The position numbers and the translations under genes were made by a program. This document shows, one piece after another, positions 1 to 9,725 of a stretch of 64,000 bases of DNA. Position 1 is the first letter of the stretch. Each line of letters starts with the position of its first letter. The notes under the pieces were generated by a model. It worked only from the letters and a program-made list of their open reading frames with translations, searched no databases and was not told the origin of the DNA. Source of the stretch: Rickettsia endosymbiont of Cardiosporidium cionae (GTDB taxonomy: Bacteria; Pseudomonadota; Alphaproteobacteria; Rickettsiales; Rickettsiaceae); assembly GCF_015476335.1 (NCBI RefSeq), contig NZ_JADAQY010000002.1:29716-93715 (forward strand). Reading direction: 5' to 3'.

Positions 1-541
1 ATTATTTAGCAATTTTTGTTGTTTATAAACACTCTCACATATTTAATTGCTCCATAAAGACTAGGTCTATTAAAGGGCAAAATGCTACGATCCAACCTAT
101 CACTAATCACAGTATTTTGATAAATAAAATTAACAAATAATGCACATTCTAGTGATATATGATATCGATTCGTGGTATATATGTCGCAGATGTTTATAAT
201 TGTAAATTCAAATTAAGTAAATTCTCCAAAATTTGATATTTTTTTAAATTCTTGATCAAATTTTTGCCAAGTTAGATGCAATATTGAGCATTGCATATGT
301 TTTGAGTCTAAAAAATAAGGCTCTAAGACATAATTTTATCAATAACAATACTACGTATTGGTTTAATTAAATATTTTATTAAACCCTGAATATTGTTTTG
401 TATCATAATAGCATCATATCTACGAAAATAGATTATATTACAAATTTGGGATTAATTTTTCTATCATGATATTTATGAATAATAGTTATAATCAAGGCAT
501 TAGTTTTCTAACTACTTTCATTATGTTCATTATGTATTAAA
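1..541. other. Gene-free stretch at window start
   Basis: No reading frame with recognisable protein content was found on either strand. The sequence is AT-rich with frequent stops in all frames. It may hold the promoter of the small secreted protein gene that follows, or the decayed end of a gene lying outside the window, but I see no motif supporting either. Confidence 0.5.
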
Positions 542-556
542 GTGCGGGTATTAATT

Positions 557-898
557 ATGGAGAAATTTTTAAAAACGATTCAGGTATCGATAATGTTCAT
601 ATTGATCTATACAACAGCGCAAGCTAATCTAGGAGATAATATTGAAAAATCTGGAGAAATAAAGTTAAAAAATCGTATCGTTTTTGAAGAAATCATTAAT
701 GAGTATAAAGCCTATCTTACTACTTTACCCTTAGAAGTTATAGAAGAAATTATAGAATATCGTCAGAATATTGCAAATATCAATAAACAGAAAATAGAAC
801 TTTTCAGACAATTATCACAAGAGGCTCAAATACATCTGCAAAGAGAGCAAGAATTTAAAAAACAGCTTCCAATAAATTCACAAGATTTGTTGGGTTAA
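557..898 (+). CDS. Hypothetical secreted protein, about 113 aa
   Basis: I do not recognise the family. From the ATG at 557 the protein begins with Met-Glu-Lys followed by a hydrophobic stretch (about residues 6-20) ending in TTAQA, which looks like a Sec signal peptide with an AxA-type cleavage site. The mature part, about 90 residues, is charged, rich in Glu, Lys, Gln and Ile, and probably helical or coiled-coil in its second half. A GTG at 542 in frame would add five residues, but the ATG gives the better signal peptide. It lies alone upstream of tRNA-Leu. A small periplasmic helical protein is the most that can be said; it is probably real because of the signal peptide and continuous coding. 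Confidence 0.55.
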   Translation: MEKFLKTIQVSIMFILIYTTAQANLGDNIEKSGEIKLKNRIVFEEIINEYKAYLTTLPLEVIEEIIEYRQNIANINKQKIELFRQLSQEAQIHLQREQEFKKQLPINSQDLLG

Positions 899-965
899 TT
901 ATTTTAGATTAATTGTTTATAGTTTCTTTGCATGAGTGATTGATTAGAAGTAATTTGGAATATCA

Positions 966-993
966 TTGATAATGTTGATGTATTCTGTATAAT
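966..993 (+). promoter_or_regulatory. Sigma-70-type promoter for tRNA-Leu
   Basis: TTGATA (966-971) is separated by 16 bases from a perfect TATAAT (988-993). The expected start near base 1000 lies about 35 bases before the tRNA 5' end, as for a short leader removed by RNase P. No other candidate promoter lies between the upstream gene and the tRNA. Confidence 0.6.
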
Positions 994-1034
994 GGCTAAG
1001 TCAAATTAATCTTAGTTCTATCTAAAGATCTAAG

Positions 1035-1122
1035 GCGGCCGTGGCGAAATTTGGTAGACGCACAGCATTGAGGGTGCTGTTTTAGTGATAAAGTGGAAGT
1101 TCGAGTCTTCTCGGCCGCACCA
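1035..1122 (+). tRNA. tRNA-Leu (anticodon GAG)
   Basis: The 88-nt sequence folds as a class II tRNA. The 7-bp acceptor pairs GCGGCCG (1035-1041) with CGGCCGC (1112-1118), followed by discriminator A and an encoded CCA. The anticodon stem CAGCA/TGCTG encloses loop TTGAGGG, giving anticodon GAG (1070-1072) for CUC/CUU leucine codons. A long variable arm precedes the T loop TTCGAGT. It lies 66 bases before mgtE and could be cotranscribed with it. Confidence 0.95.
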
Positions 1123-1188
1123 AATGAGACTTTATATGCTCAATCAATAAAATGATTTTTTATCAATTCATTATTTCAGAGCCATGAC

Positions 1189-2559
1189 ATGACAAATTTG
1201 GATGATAATTCATTAGAAAAATACTATAGAGAATTAGATAATCACCTGTATTATATTACTGAGTTAGTTAAAGAACAAAAATTAGAAGCAGCCGCTGTAG
1301 AGTTAGGTGATTTGCACTATGCTGATATAGCTGATTTTATAGATAATCTTAGTAAAAAGTTGCTTAAAGATATTTTACCCATAATTAGTGATAATTTGCA
1401 TCCTGAAACTTTAGTATGTATTAATAATACTAAAAAACAAGAAGTAGTCGAAATATTGGGTATAAGAAAATCAGCATACTTAATCGATAATCTGGATATA
1501 GAAGATGCAATCGAAGTAATAGAAAATTTAGAACCAGAAATAAAGCAAGAAGTACTGGAGAATCTGGAGTATGAACAACAACAAAAAATTCTTGAAGGAT
1601 TCAATTATCCAGAAAATACTGTAGGAAGAATTTTAGAAAAAGATTTTATAGTATTTAAAGAAAATTGGAATGTAGGCTATGCAATTGATTCTTTAAGAAG
1701 AGTCGGGGTATCAAAGGATTTTTACGCAGCAATAATAATAAATAATAAATATGAGCCCGTAGGAAATATTTTAGTTAGTAGTTTATTAAGAACTCCCCGC
1801 AATACTCAGTTATCTGAATTGATGAATTCTAAATTCAAAAAAGTTGATGCATATACTGAGATAAATGATCTAGTGTTTATTTTTAAACAATATGCGTTAA
1901 CAATAGTTCCAGTAGTAACTAAAACAGGAAAGTTATTAGGTACTGTTTCTATAGATAATATGGTGTATATAATACAAGAACAGACCGAAAATGAATTTAT
2001 GCATCTTGGAGGAGTACATGATATTGATATATTTGCTAATCTATATCTTTCAATACAGCAAAGATTTCCGTGGTTATTCGTGAATCTTGTCAGCGCGTTT
2101 GTGACATCTATGATAATTAATCAATTCACATCTTCTATTTCTAAACTTGTTATTCTCGCAACTATAATGCCGATAGTAGCATCTATGGGGGGTAATGTAG
2201 GATCACAAACTATGACACTACACGTAAGAGCACTGAGTAACAGAGAGATCACTAATGTTAATGTTACTAAAAATATATTGAAAGAAATTTTTATATGTTT
2301 AGTAAATGGCATAATGCTCGCTATAATAGGGGGTATTATTACATATATTTTATTTAGTAACATCAAATTAAGTATAATTTTTTGTGCAGCTGTTATAATA
2401 AATTTTATTTTTGCTGGATTATTTGGATCATGTATCCCAATCATACTGGATAACATGTCTATAGACCCTGCTACCGCTTCTGGAGTTTTAATAACAGCAT
2501 TGACAGATGCTTTTGGATTCCTTAGTTTTTTGGGTCTTGCTTATTTATTTTTGGTTTAG
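1189..2559 (+). CDS. mgtE: Magnesium transporter MgtE
   Basis: The 456-residue protein is an inner-membrane Mg2+ channel of the MgtE family, close to the family's usual 450 residues. An N-terminal helical regulatory domain (about 1-140) is followed by a CBS-domain pair (about 145-270) that senses cytosolic Mg2+, and five membrane helices (about 295-456). The signature MGGNVGSQTMTLHVRAL near residue 332 and a C-terminal helix with a conserved Asp in TDAFGFLSFLGLA mark the pore region. The ATG at 1189 was chosen; another ATG at 1184 is out of frame. It follows tRNA-Leu and precedes recJ by 49 bases on the same strand. Intact and ordinary. Confidence 0.93.
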   Translation: MTNLDDNSLEKYYRELDNHLYYITELVKEQKLEAAAVELGDLHYADIADFIDNLSKKLLKDILPIISDNLHPETLVCINNTKKQEVVEILGIRKSAYLIDNLDIEDAIEVIENLEPEIKQEVLENLEYEQQQKILEGFNYPENTVGRILEKDFIVFKENWNVGYAIDSLRRVGVSKDFYAAIIINNKYEPVGNILVSSLLRTPRNTQLSELMNSKFKKVDAYTEINDLVFIFKQYALTIVPVVTKTGKLLGTVSIDNMVYIIQEQTENEFMHLGGVHDIDIFANLYLSIQQRFPWLFVNLVSAFVTSMIINQFTSSISKLVILATIMPIVASMGGNVGSQTMTLHVRALSNREITNVNVTKNILKEIFICLVNGIMLAIIGGIITYILFSNIKLSIIFCAAVIINFIFAGLFGSCIPIILDNMSIDPATASGVLITALTDAFGFLSFLGLAYLFLV

Positions 2560-2608
2560 TAGTTGAGTATGTAGTATTTCTTGGATAATGATTAATTAAT
2601 AAAAATTA

Positions 2609-4387
2609 ATGCAACAGAGTAATGATGAAATTAACGCAAAAAAATCACTATTAGGTAAATATTGGTATAAAAAAAAAATAAATCGTGATTTGATTAGTGA
2701 TTTATCTAGTGAATTAGGTGTGAGTCATTTTATCGCAACGATACTTTCTGGTCGAGTGAATTCAATAGAGCAAGGCAAGAGTTTTTTGGATCCCAAAATT
2801 AAAAATTTATTACCTGATCCATTTCATCTAGTTGATATGGATACAGCTGTTGATAGGGTGGTATTAGCAATAAAAAGAAAAGAAAAATTATGTATCTTTG
2901 CAGATTATGATGTAGATGGAGCAACATCTGCAGCTTTACTAAAAAATGTTCTTAGTGAATTGGGAGTGGTATCTGAAATTTATGTACCCGACCGTATTAC
3001 TGAAGGATACGGACCTAATCAGAGTACCGTGCATAAAATTAAATATCAAATATTAGCTGATTTAATGATTGCTGTTGATTGTGGTACGGTAGCCTTTGAA
3101 GCGATTAACTATGCAGTGGAAATCGATTTGGATGTAATAGTAATAGATCATCATATTGCTTCAGAAGGTCTACCCCCTGCATTAGCAATAGTAAACCCTA
3201 ATAGACCAGATTGTACTACTGAATACAGACATCTTGCAGCAGTCGGTGTAACATTTTTATTTGTGGTTGCACTTATATCAAGATTAAAAGAAGAAGATTT
3301 TTTTATTAAACATTCTTTAGATATTCCTGATCTAATCAATCAGCTGGATATAGTAGCACTTGGTACTGTGTGTGATGTAGTAAAACTTACTGATATTAAT
3401 AGAGCTTTTGTTTGTCAAGGACTAAAAATAGCAAAGAAATTTTTGAATATTGGTTATAAAGCACTATACGATGTTTCAAAAATTAATGATGTAATTAGTG
3501 TGTATCATTTAGGATTTATTTTAGGCCCTAGAATCAATGCTGGTGGTAGGGTTGGAGAATCAAATTTGGGTGCAACTCTGCTTTCTACATCTTCAGAACA
3601 TCAAGCAAAATCCATTGCGCGTAAATTGGATCAGTATAATAAACAACGGAAAGAAATAGAAGATGTAATTTTAAAGGAAGCAATAGAAATTGCTGAAACG
3701 CAAAGTGATACTCCAGTAATTTTTGCTGTAGGTTATTCTTGGCACCAAGGTGTAATAGGTATAATTGCTAGTAAATTAAAAGACATATACAATAAACCTG
3801 TGATTATTATATCGATGGATCATGATATAGGTAAAGCTTCTTGTAGATCTGTTATTGGGTTGGATTTAGGTGCAAAAATAATGTTAGCAAAATCACAAAA
3901 TTTAGTAATAAATGGAGGAGGGCACAAAATGGCCGCAGGGTTTACTGTCAAGAAAGAAAATTTGCTCTTATTACATAATTTTTTTATTGATTGCTGTAAA
4001 AGAGATTTGGATTCCAATGCAAATCGTTTAGATAGTTTTTATGATACAGAGCTATCTACCAATGCTGTTCATATGCAATTAATAACAGAAATTAATAAGC
4101 TTGAGCCTTATGGAACAGGTAATCCTGCTCCTATATTTAAATTTAAAAATCTAAATATAGTAAAATCTAGTATAATAGGTAAATATCATTTGTATTTGCT
4201 GTTAAAATCAAATGAAGATTACACAAAATTACATGTCATAGGATTTAATATGATTAATACTCCTATAGCTTCAATAGTATTTTGTGAGAAAAAAGTTAAT
4301 ATATCTATATTAGGTAAATTAAAGCTAAATAAATATAACGAAAAGAAATCAATCCAGGTAGAACTACAAGATGTAATATTAGAATAA
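2609..4387 (+). CDS. recJ: Single-stranded-DNA exonuclease RecJ
   Basis: RecJ degrades single-stranded DNA 5'->3' in RecF-type recombination and mismatch repair. All phosphoesterase motifs are visible: ADYDVDGATSA (about residue 99), the DHH triad in VIDHH (about 177), GPRINAGGRVGE in the middle, and the DHHA1 motif GGGHKMAAGF near 436. An OB-fold C-terminal domain follows, including the ELEPYGTGNPAP-type linker (here KLEPYGTGNPAP). Its 592 residues match the family. It follows mgtE closely and may share its transcript. Intact, with no missing catalytic residue seen. Confidence 0.95.
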   Translation: MQQSNDEINAKKSLLGKYWYKKKINRDLISDLSSELGVSHFIATILSGRVNSIEQGKSFLDPKIKNLLPDPFHLVDMDTAVDRVVLAIKRKEKLCIFADYDVDGATSAALLKNVLSELGVVSEIYVPDRITEGYGPNQSTVHKIKYQILADLMIAVDCGTVAFEAINYAVEIDLDVIVIDHHIASEGLPPALAIVNPNRPDCTTEYRHLAAVGVTFLFVVALISRLKEEDFFIKHSLDIPDLINQLDIVALGTVCDVVKLTDINRAFVCQGLKIAKKFLNIGYKALYDVSKINDVISVYHLGFILGPRINAGGRVGESNLGATLLSTSSEHQAKSIARKLDQYNKQRKEIEDVILKEAIEIAETQSDTPVIFAVGYSWHQGVIGIIASKLKDIYNKPVIIISMDHDIGKASCRSVIGLDLGAKIMLAKSQNLVINGGGHKMAAGFTVKKENLLLLHNFFIDCCKRDLDSNANRLDSFYDTELSTNAVHMQLITEINKLEPYGTGNPAPIFKFKNLNIVKSSIIGKYHLYLLLKSNEDYTKLHVIGFNMINTPIASIVFCEKKVNISILGKLKLNKYNEKKSIQVELQDVILE

Positions 4388-4494
4388 AATTTTAATAAAT
4401 CAGAGTATAGCTATTTGTATATTGTTTTATCATAGTTTAATGGATTAGTTTTCAGGCAGCTTTTTTTACAAGATTTTTATCTTTATATTCAATA

Positions 4495-5940
4495 TCATGA
4501 AGGATTTTTATGTGTTGGTCTCATTTTTTCTTTTAACTTTTCTTCCTGTTTCATTCTTTCATTTCTTAAAGAGTTCAGATGGTCTTCTGATTTGGTTTCA
4601 ATTACAGGCTCTGTCTTTAGAGGCTCTGTTTTTGTGGAGACTGTTTTTACAGAGACTGTCTTTTTTACATGGGTCAGATAGTGAAGCACAATAATAGATA
4701 ATGTCGTCACTGCTATTGCTGCAACTGGTTTTACAAATCCATAAAAATGAGGTTCCTTAATTATCGTAAAAAGCCCTAGTCCCATGGATATTAATATTAT
4801 TGCTTTTTTTGTTCTGAAACCAAGAATAGTTAGTAATATCACTGGGGATGATACCACTAGGTAAAGCTTGGCAATATATATTATTATCATGAATAAATTG
4901 TTTGAAATAAAAGATAGGATCAATGCTGTCAACACTAAGAATATAGAAAAGAATCTTGCAATAAAGAGTTGTGTTTTAGGATTTTTACAACTGCATAAAT
5001 CATTAGCGAATGTTATAGCAGATGTATTGATATGAGAAGTATATGTTGATATCATTATAACAGATAATACTAATCCCGTTGAAACTATAGTAATATGTGA
5101 GTATTTCTTAACTATTTCAGCTATTAATAAATTAGGATCTAATTTCGGGTTAATGATAAATAAAGATATCGGAATAATCGATATTATTATTTCAATACAG
5201 ATCAATATTATAGCAGAAATTATCATGACCTTTTTTAACTTTGTTAGGTCACTTTCTATCAATGTTCTATGCATAACTACAGGATTGACAAGGGTTTTTA
5301 AAAACAACACTAAATTCAAGTGCATTATATTTTGTACAGGATCATCTATGTTAAATATTTTTTTAAAATTAAATTGCTCAGACTCACCCAGTTGTAATAA
5401 TTTTTCACTAGAAATATCTGCAGAATAAATAATTATCAAAGATATTAAAATCATTGATAGGCAAAAAACAAATAATGCTACAATATCTCTATATATAATT
5501 ATTTTTATACCCCATAAGCTAGAACATATTATAACTAATAATATACTAACTGCCGTGTATATTTTAACATCGGTATTGGTAATGAGTGTAAATATATTAA
5601 AAAAAGCTTTGAATTGTATAGTGATCATACAAATACCACTCATAATAATTGTTAAAGATACTATACGCCTTACCCACTTACCGTAAATTTTACCTATAGC
5701 TTCAGCTATAGATATACTACCTGAAAAGCTTTGTAATCTTGGAATAATCACAAATCCTAATACTAGGATTGCAATATATGAACTAAATTTGGTAAAGAAA
5801 ATATACAAATTTCCTTTATAAATATTGTTTATCGTTACTATAATGCTACTGCCACTAATGTAACTAACAACGATCGTTGCTACTAACGCTAACGTAGAGA
5901 ATTTTTGATTACCAAGTGCAAAAGATTTAAAGCAATTCAT
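4495..5940 (-). CDS. Sodium:solute symporter (SSS family), lacking first helix
   Basis: The protein, about 481 aa with roughly a dozen membrane segments, is a paralogue of the two tandem symporters at 36.7-39.7 kb. It shares the block FKSFALGNQKFST followed by VATIVVSYISGSS, and the segment SISIAEAIGKIYG. It starts directly at this block, so the first transmembrane helix present in the paralogues (about 35 residues) is absent; an in-frame TAA lies a few codons upstream of the ATG, so no longer start exists. The C-terminus ends in a hydrophilic Thr/Lys/Glu tail with imperfect repeats (KTVSVKTVSTKTEPLKTEP). Substrate unknown; proline, pantothenate or other small solutes are possible for this family. 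It may be functional, since the LeuT-fold core is kept, or an early pseudogene. Confidence 0.8.
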   Translation of the reverse strand: MNCFKSFALGNQKFSTLALVATIVVSYISGSSIIVTINNIYKGNLYIFFTKFSSYIAILVLGFVIIPRLQSFSGSISIAEAIGKIYGKWVRRIVSLTIIMSGICMITIQFKAFFNIFTLITNTDVKIYTAVSILLVIICSSLWGIKIIIYRDIVALFVFCLSMILISLIIIYSADISSEKLLQLGESEQFNFKKIFNIDDPVQNIMHLNLVLFLKTLVNPVVMHRTLIESDLTKLKKVMIISAIILICIEIIISIIPISLFIINPKLDPNLLIAEIVKKYSHITIVSTGLVLSVIMISTYTSHINTSAITFANDLCSCKNPKTQLFIARFFSIFLVLTALILSFISNNLFMIIIYIAKLYLVVSSPVILLTILGFRTKKAIILISMGLGLFTIIKEPHFYGFVKPVAAIAVTTLSIIVLHYLTHVKKTVSVKTVSTKTEPLKTEPVIETKSEDHLNSLRNERMKQEEKLKEKMRPTHKNPS

Positions 5941-6345
5941 TCTGAAAATATTTTTAGTTTATTTTTTTAATATACTTATCAATAATATTACCGATATCTA
6001 GTGAATCCCTGTAGGATCCAACTTGACATTACATTTTAATATTTCTGTAGATGATAACTAGTAGGTGAGAATGCTAACATTATTTTTGTTATTATGCAAT
6101 TAAATTACTATTAACTGATAATAATACTAGATTATACTGGTAGTCTAGATTACTGATTCGTATGAATAAACCAGATGTTTATAATTTCTGATATAACAAC
6201 AATATGTATTGTCAGGGTGTAAGTTGATTTGTTGCACTGAATAATGTACAATTTTCAGTCTGTTATTGGCTGTATTAAAAAATTATAAATTGAATGATTT
6301 ATAATAATAGGCAATAATAGATTGCTTTAGTTTCCATGATTAGTG
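5941..6345. other. Gene-free stretch between symporter and recG
   Basis: About 400 bases between divergent genes (symporter leftwards, recG rightwards), so promoters for both probably lie here. A TTGACA at 6023-6028 has no convincing -10 hexamer at normal spacing. No tRNA, hairpin or coding potential was recognised. Confidence 0.5.
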
Positions 6346-8454
6346 ATGGTAAGTAAGGAAGTGTTCAGTTGCGGCAGTTATAATATATTTTTTACTGAAA
6401 TATCAGATGTAATTAATGTTAAAAAATCTACTTTGGACTCATTATCTAGGTTAAAGATTTTGTGTTTGAGAGATTTGCTATTTCATAGGCCTATAGCTTA
6501 TGATATATGTTATCATCAATCATCTAATAAGTTGAGTGATCTACCGCAAAATGCTTTAGTATACATTAATGTAGTTATCAAGGATATTACTAAAGTTAAG
6601 AATAATAACAAGCTTGTAACTACAATATACACGTATAATGAATCAGGATTGATTAAATTATTGTTTTTTAATCCAATACCTAAATTTATTCATGCTCAAT
6701 TAGCTATCAATAAACAATATAGGATTTTAGGTAAATTACAGATAGTTTCTAGTAATGTTTTTAGCATTGTGCATCCCAATTTTGTACTTACAGAACAACA
6801 AATAAGCGATATATTTCCTACTTATCCATTAACATACGGAATAACAAATTATCAACTATACTCGTATGTGATGATTACATTAGAATTTTTGAATAAATTA
6901 TTAAAATCTGTTACTTCCACTAGTTCAGAGATAATTTATACTAAAGAATTATACTCTTTGATAAGGAAGATACATTTTATCGATATAACTCACGCAAATA
7001 AAAACCAAATAGATTTAGAAATAGAACATACTATGAATAGGTTGGCATATATGGAGTTATTTGCGAATCAATGTGCTGTAAATTTGTTGAATAGCAAGTT
7101 TCAATCTTCATATGTATATCGCAAAATATCTAGAGCATCAAATTTACAAAAAAATATATTAGAAAATCTTGGTTTTACTTTAACATCAAGCCAAGCAAAT
7201 GCCATTAAAGAAATTGAATCTGAACAATTTTCTGCTAAGCAAATGTTAAGGTTGCTACAGGGAGATGTAGGATCAGGCAAAACTCTAGTAGCATTATTGA
7301 CTATGATAAATGTTATTGCATCTGGGATGCAGGCAGCTCTAATGGTGCCAACCGATTTATTAAGTAGGCAACATTACAAATTTTTTCAACATGCTTTTAG
7401 TTTTACATCAGTAAGAATAGTTATTCTTACTGGTTCTATTGGAGTAAAAGAATCACAAAATATAAAAACTAAGCTAAAAAATGGTTTAGTAGATATAGTT
7501 ATTGGCACACACTCATTATTTCAATATGATATAGAATTTAACAATTTAGGATATGTAGTGATAGACGAACAACATAGATTCGGAGTAGCACAACGCCTGG
7601 CATTAATTGATAAAGCTGATAATCCTGATGTATTAATTATGACAGCCACACCAATACCAAGAAGCCTTGCGCTAACAATGTTCGGTAATATTCAGGTTTC
7701 TAAATTATTGTCAAAACCCCAATCTAATACATCCGTAATTACAATATTAAAGTCTATTACTCAACTTAGTAGTGTAGTTAAATCACTTGAAAGCAAAATT
7801 ATTGCAGGAGAAAAAATTTATTGGGTTTGTCCCCTAGTAGAAAAATCATCCTCTAATAATCAAGATTATCTTACGGATATCAATACGCGATACTTGTTAT
7901 TAAACCAATATTATCCAAATATTGTAGCAATGTTACACGGATCAATGAAACAACCTCTTAGAGAATCTATTATGCAGGATTTTATTGATGGTAAGTATCA
8001 ATTATTACTGGCTACTACTGTTATAGAGGTCGGGTTAGATATACCCAATAGCACATTAATTGTAATAGAAAATGCAGAAATGTTTGGGCTAGCACAATTA
8101 CATCAGCTGCGTGGTAGAGTAGGTAGGGAAAATAAACAATCCTATGCGATATTATTGTATAATCCTAATAGATTGTCTAAAATTGCATATCAAAGATTAA
8201 AAATAATGAAGGAGAGTACAGATGGGTTTTACATTGCTGAAAAAGATATGTTGTTGCGTGGTTCAGGTGAGATACTCGGTACTAAACAAAGTGGGGAAAT
8301 AAAATTTATATTTGCGGATTTGCAAAGGGATGTTGAGTTATTATTAAATGCCAACAAAGCAGCTGCAGATATACAGAATATAGATTCTGAATTTATTAAT
8401 TTTCAAATAAAATTATTTAATAAGTGCAGCCAAGATTATACTAAGAGTTTATAG
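6346..8454 (+). CDS. recG: ATP-dependent DNA helicase RecG
   Basis: RecG remodels stalled replication forks and Holliday junctions. An N-terminal wedge/OB domain (about 1-250) is followed by the two RecA-like lobes. Walker A is GDVGSGKT near residue 305, the DExH-type motif is IDEQHRFG near 405, motif III is TATPIPRSLALTM near 432, and motif VI is QLRGRVGRE near 587. Its 702 residues match the family. GTG at 6343 immediately precedes ATG at 6346; the ATG is preferred. The nearest plus-strand gene is far away, so it is probably monocistronic. Confidence 0.95.
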   Translation: MVSKEVFSCGSYNIFFTEISDVINVKKSTLDSLSRLKILCLRDLLFHRPIAYDICYHQSSNKLSDLPQNALVYINVVIKDITKVKNNNKLVTTIYTYNESGLIKLLFFNPIPKFIHAQLAINKQYRILGKLQIVSSNVFSIVHPNFVLTEQQISDIFPTYPLTYGITNYQLYSYVMITLEFLNKLLKSVTSTSSEIIYTKELYSLIRKIHFIDITHANKNQIDLEIEHTMNRLAYMELFANQCAVNLLNSKFQSSYVYRKISRASNLQKNILENLGFTLTSSQANAIKEIESEQFSAKQMLRLLQGDVGSGKTLVALLTMINVIASGMQAALMVPTDLLSRQHYKFFQHAFSFTSVRIVILTGSIGVKESQNIKTKLKNGLVDIVIGTHSLFQYDIEFNNLGYVVIDEQHRFGVAQRLALIDKADNPDVLIMTATPIPRSLALTMFGNIQVSKLLSKPQSNTSVITILKSITQLSSVVKSLESKIIAGEKIYWVCPLVEKSSSNNQDYLTDINTRYLLLNQYYPNIVAMLHGSMKQPLRESIMQDFIDGKYQLLLATTVIEVGLDIPNSTLIVIENAEMFGLAQLHQLRGRVGRENKQSYAILLYNPNRLSKIAYQRLKIMKESTDGFYIAEKDMLLRGSGEILGTKQSGEIKFIFADLQRDVELLLNANKAAADIQNIDSEFINFQIKLFNKCSQDYTKSL

Positions 8455-8551
8455 ATAAAATAAAAGGTCAGCTTATATACAGCAAGTTATCCTGCCTATC
8501 TATGATAGTAATTTTTCTCACAGTTATATAACACTCATACAAAAACCTTCA

Positions 8552-9577
8552 CTATATATTATTTTTGATTTTTTGTAGCAAAGATGTAATCTTTTTACCT
8601 ACTACTGGCATAGCATATTCTGTACATAATTTTTGATATGCTAATTTCGAATATTCTTGTGATAATTCTTGGTTATTAATTAGAATTTCAAGATTTTTTG
8701 CTAAACTTGCTCCAGATTTAGGCTTTGCTACTAATCCATTCTTTCTATCTTCTATAATATTGGTAGGTCCGTATGAATTTGTTACAACAACAGGTACTGA
8801 GCACATAACTGCTTCCAATACTACGATACCAAAACTTTCGTAAATTGAAGGTAAACAAAATATATCAATTTGTTGAAAAAATTCCTTTTTATCTACATAT
8901 CCTAAAAATACTACAGAATTATCTATTTTTAGCATCTTGGATAATTTTTGTAGAAATTGTTTATTTTTTCCACTTCCTCCTATTAATAGCTTAATTTTAT
9001 AACCTCTATTGATCAGTATAGAGATGCTTTGTAGAAGATATTCAAATCCCTTTGTTTTAGTTAATGCTCCTAATCCTCCTATAGTTAACTGTTTGTGATA
9101 ATTGCGTGCAACATAATTTTCAGTAACATTTATCATATTAGCTACAATATGAATATTATTATTGGCAAAACCACAAGTGACAAAATATTTTAGCATGTGT
9201 TCACTGGGCACTATCAGTTGGTCAGATTTTTGTAATAAAGCTCTATTTTTATAGCTGTGTGCTACACCTATGACTACTGCATTTTTTATCTTATGAGTAA
9301 AGATTTTTATAAATTTTGCTGCTCTAGCAGAATGTATCAAGATTATAGATGGTTTATATTTCTTAATCAGAAAGTTTAAATATATTTTAGATAAAATACA
9401 GTTAGAAGAAAAATTTGGTAGCTTGATAGACTGAATGTCACTATTAATTTTAGCAAATGAACTAGTAATATTGATTACACGGTAGCCAGAGTATTGTTCA
9501 ATAGACTTACTAAAGTCTAAGAAAGCTACTCCGCTACCATCAATATTACGAGATAACATCACATTGAATATAATCAT
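8552..9577 (-). CDS. Glycosyltransferase family 4 (GT-B fold)
   Basis: It transfers a sugar from an activated donor, probably for envelope polysaccharide or LPS; the acceptor is unknown. The C-terminal half shows the GT4 pattern: GGLGALTKTKGFEYLL, a GGSGKN loop, PSIYESFGIVVLE containing the EX7E motif, and PVVVTNSYG. The N-terminal half (MIIFNVMLSRNIDGSG) resembles the usual first strand with a glycine-containing loop, so the start at 9577 is chosen; a GTG at 9661 would add 28 residues. It lies 150 bases downstream of flgD on the same strand, so it may be transcribed with fliK and flgD. A role in glycosylating flagellar parts is possible but has no direct support. Confidence 0.82.
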   Translation of the reverse strand: MIIFNVMLSRNIDGSGVAFLDFSKSIEQYSGYRVINITSSFAKINSDIQSIKLPNFSSNCILSKIYLNFLIKKYKPSIILIHSARAAKFIKIFTHKIKNAVVIGVAHSYKNRALLQKSDQLIVPSEHMLKYFVTCGFANNNIHIVANMINVTENYVARNYHKQLTIGGLGALTKTKGFEYLLQSISILINRGYKIKLLIGGSGKNKQFLQKLSKMLKIDNSVVFLGYVDKKEFFQQIDIFCLPSIYESFGIVVLEAVMCSVPVVVTNSYGPTNIIEDRKNGLVAKPKSGASLAKNLEILINNQELSQEYSKLAYQKLCTEYAMPVVGKKITSLLQKIKNNI

Positions 9578-9725
9578 AACTCCATTCTTTAACGGAAACA
9601 AGTACACACACTTTGGCATAGCACTAAAAATTCTACAATACCCAAATAGCAATGCAACCACTACGGCACATGTGTGTAAGCGAATTGTACTACAAAGATA
9701 CCCGATGATTCAAGAAATTTTTACT

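Noticed and set aside
6023-6051. TTGACA box upstream of recG
   Set aside because: No -10 hexamer at 15-19 bases spacing; probably chance.
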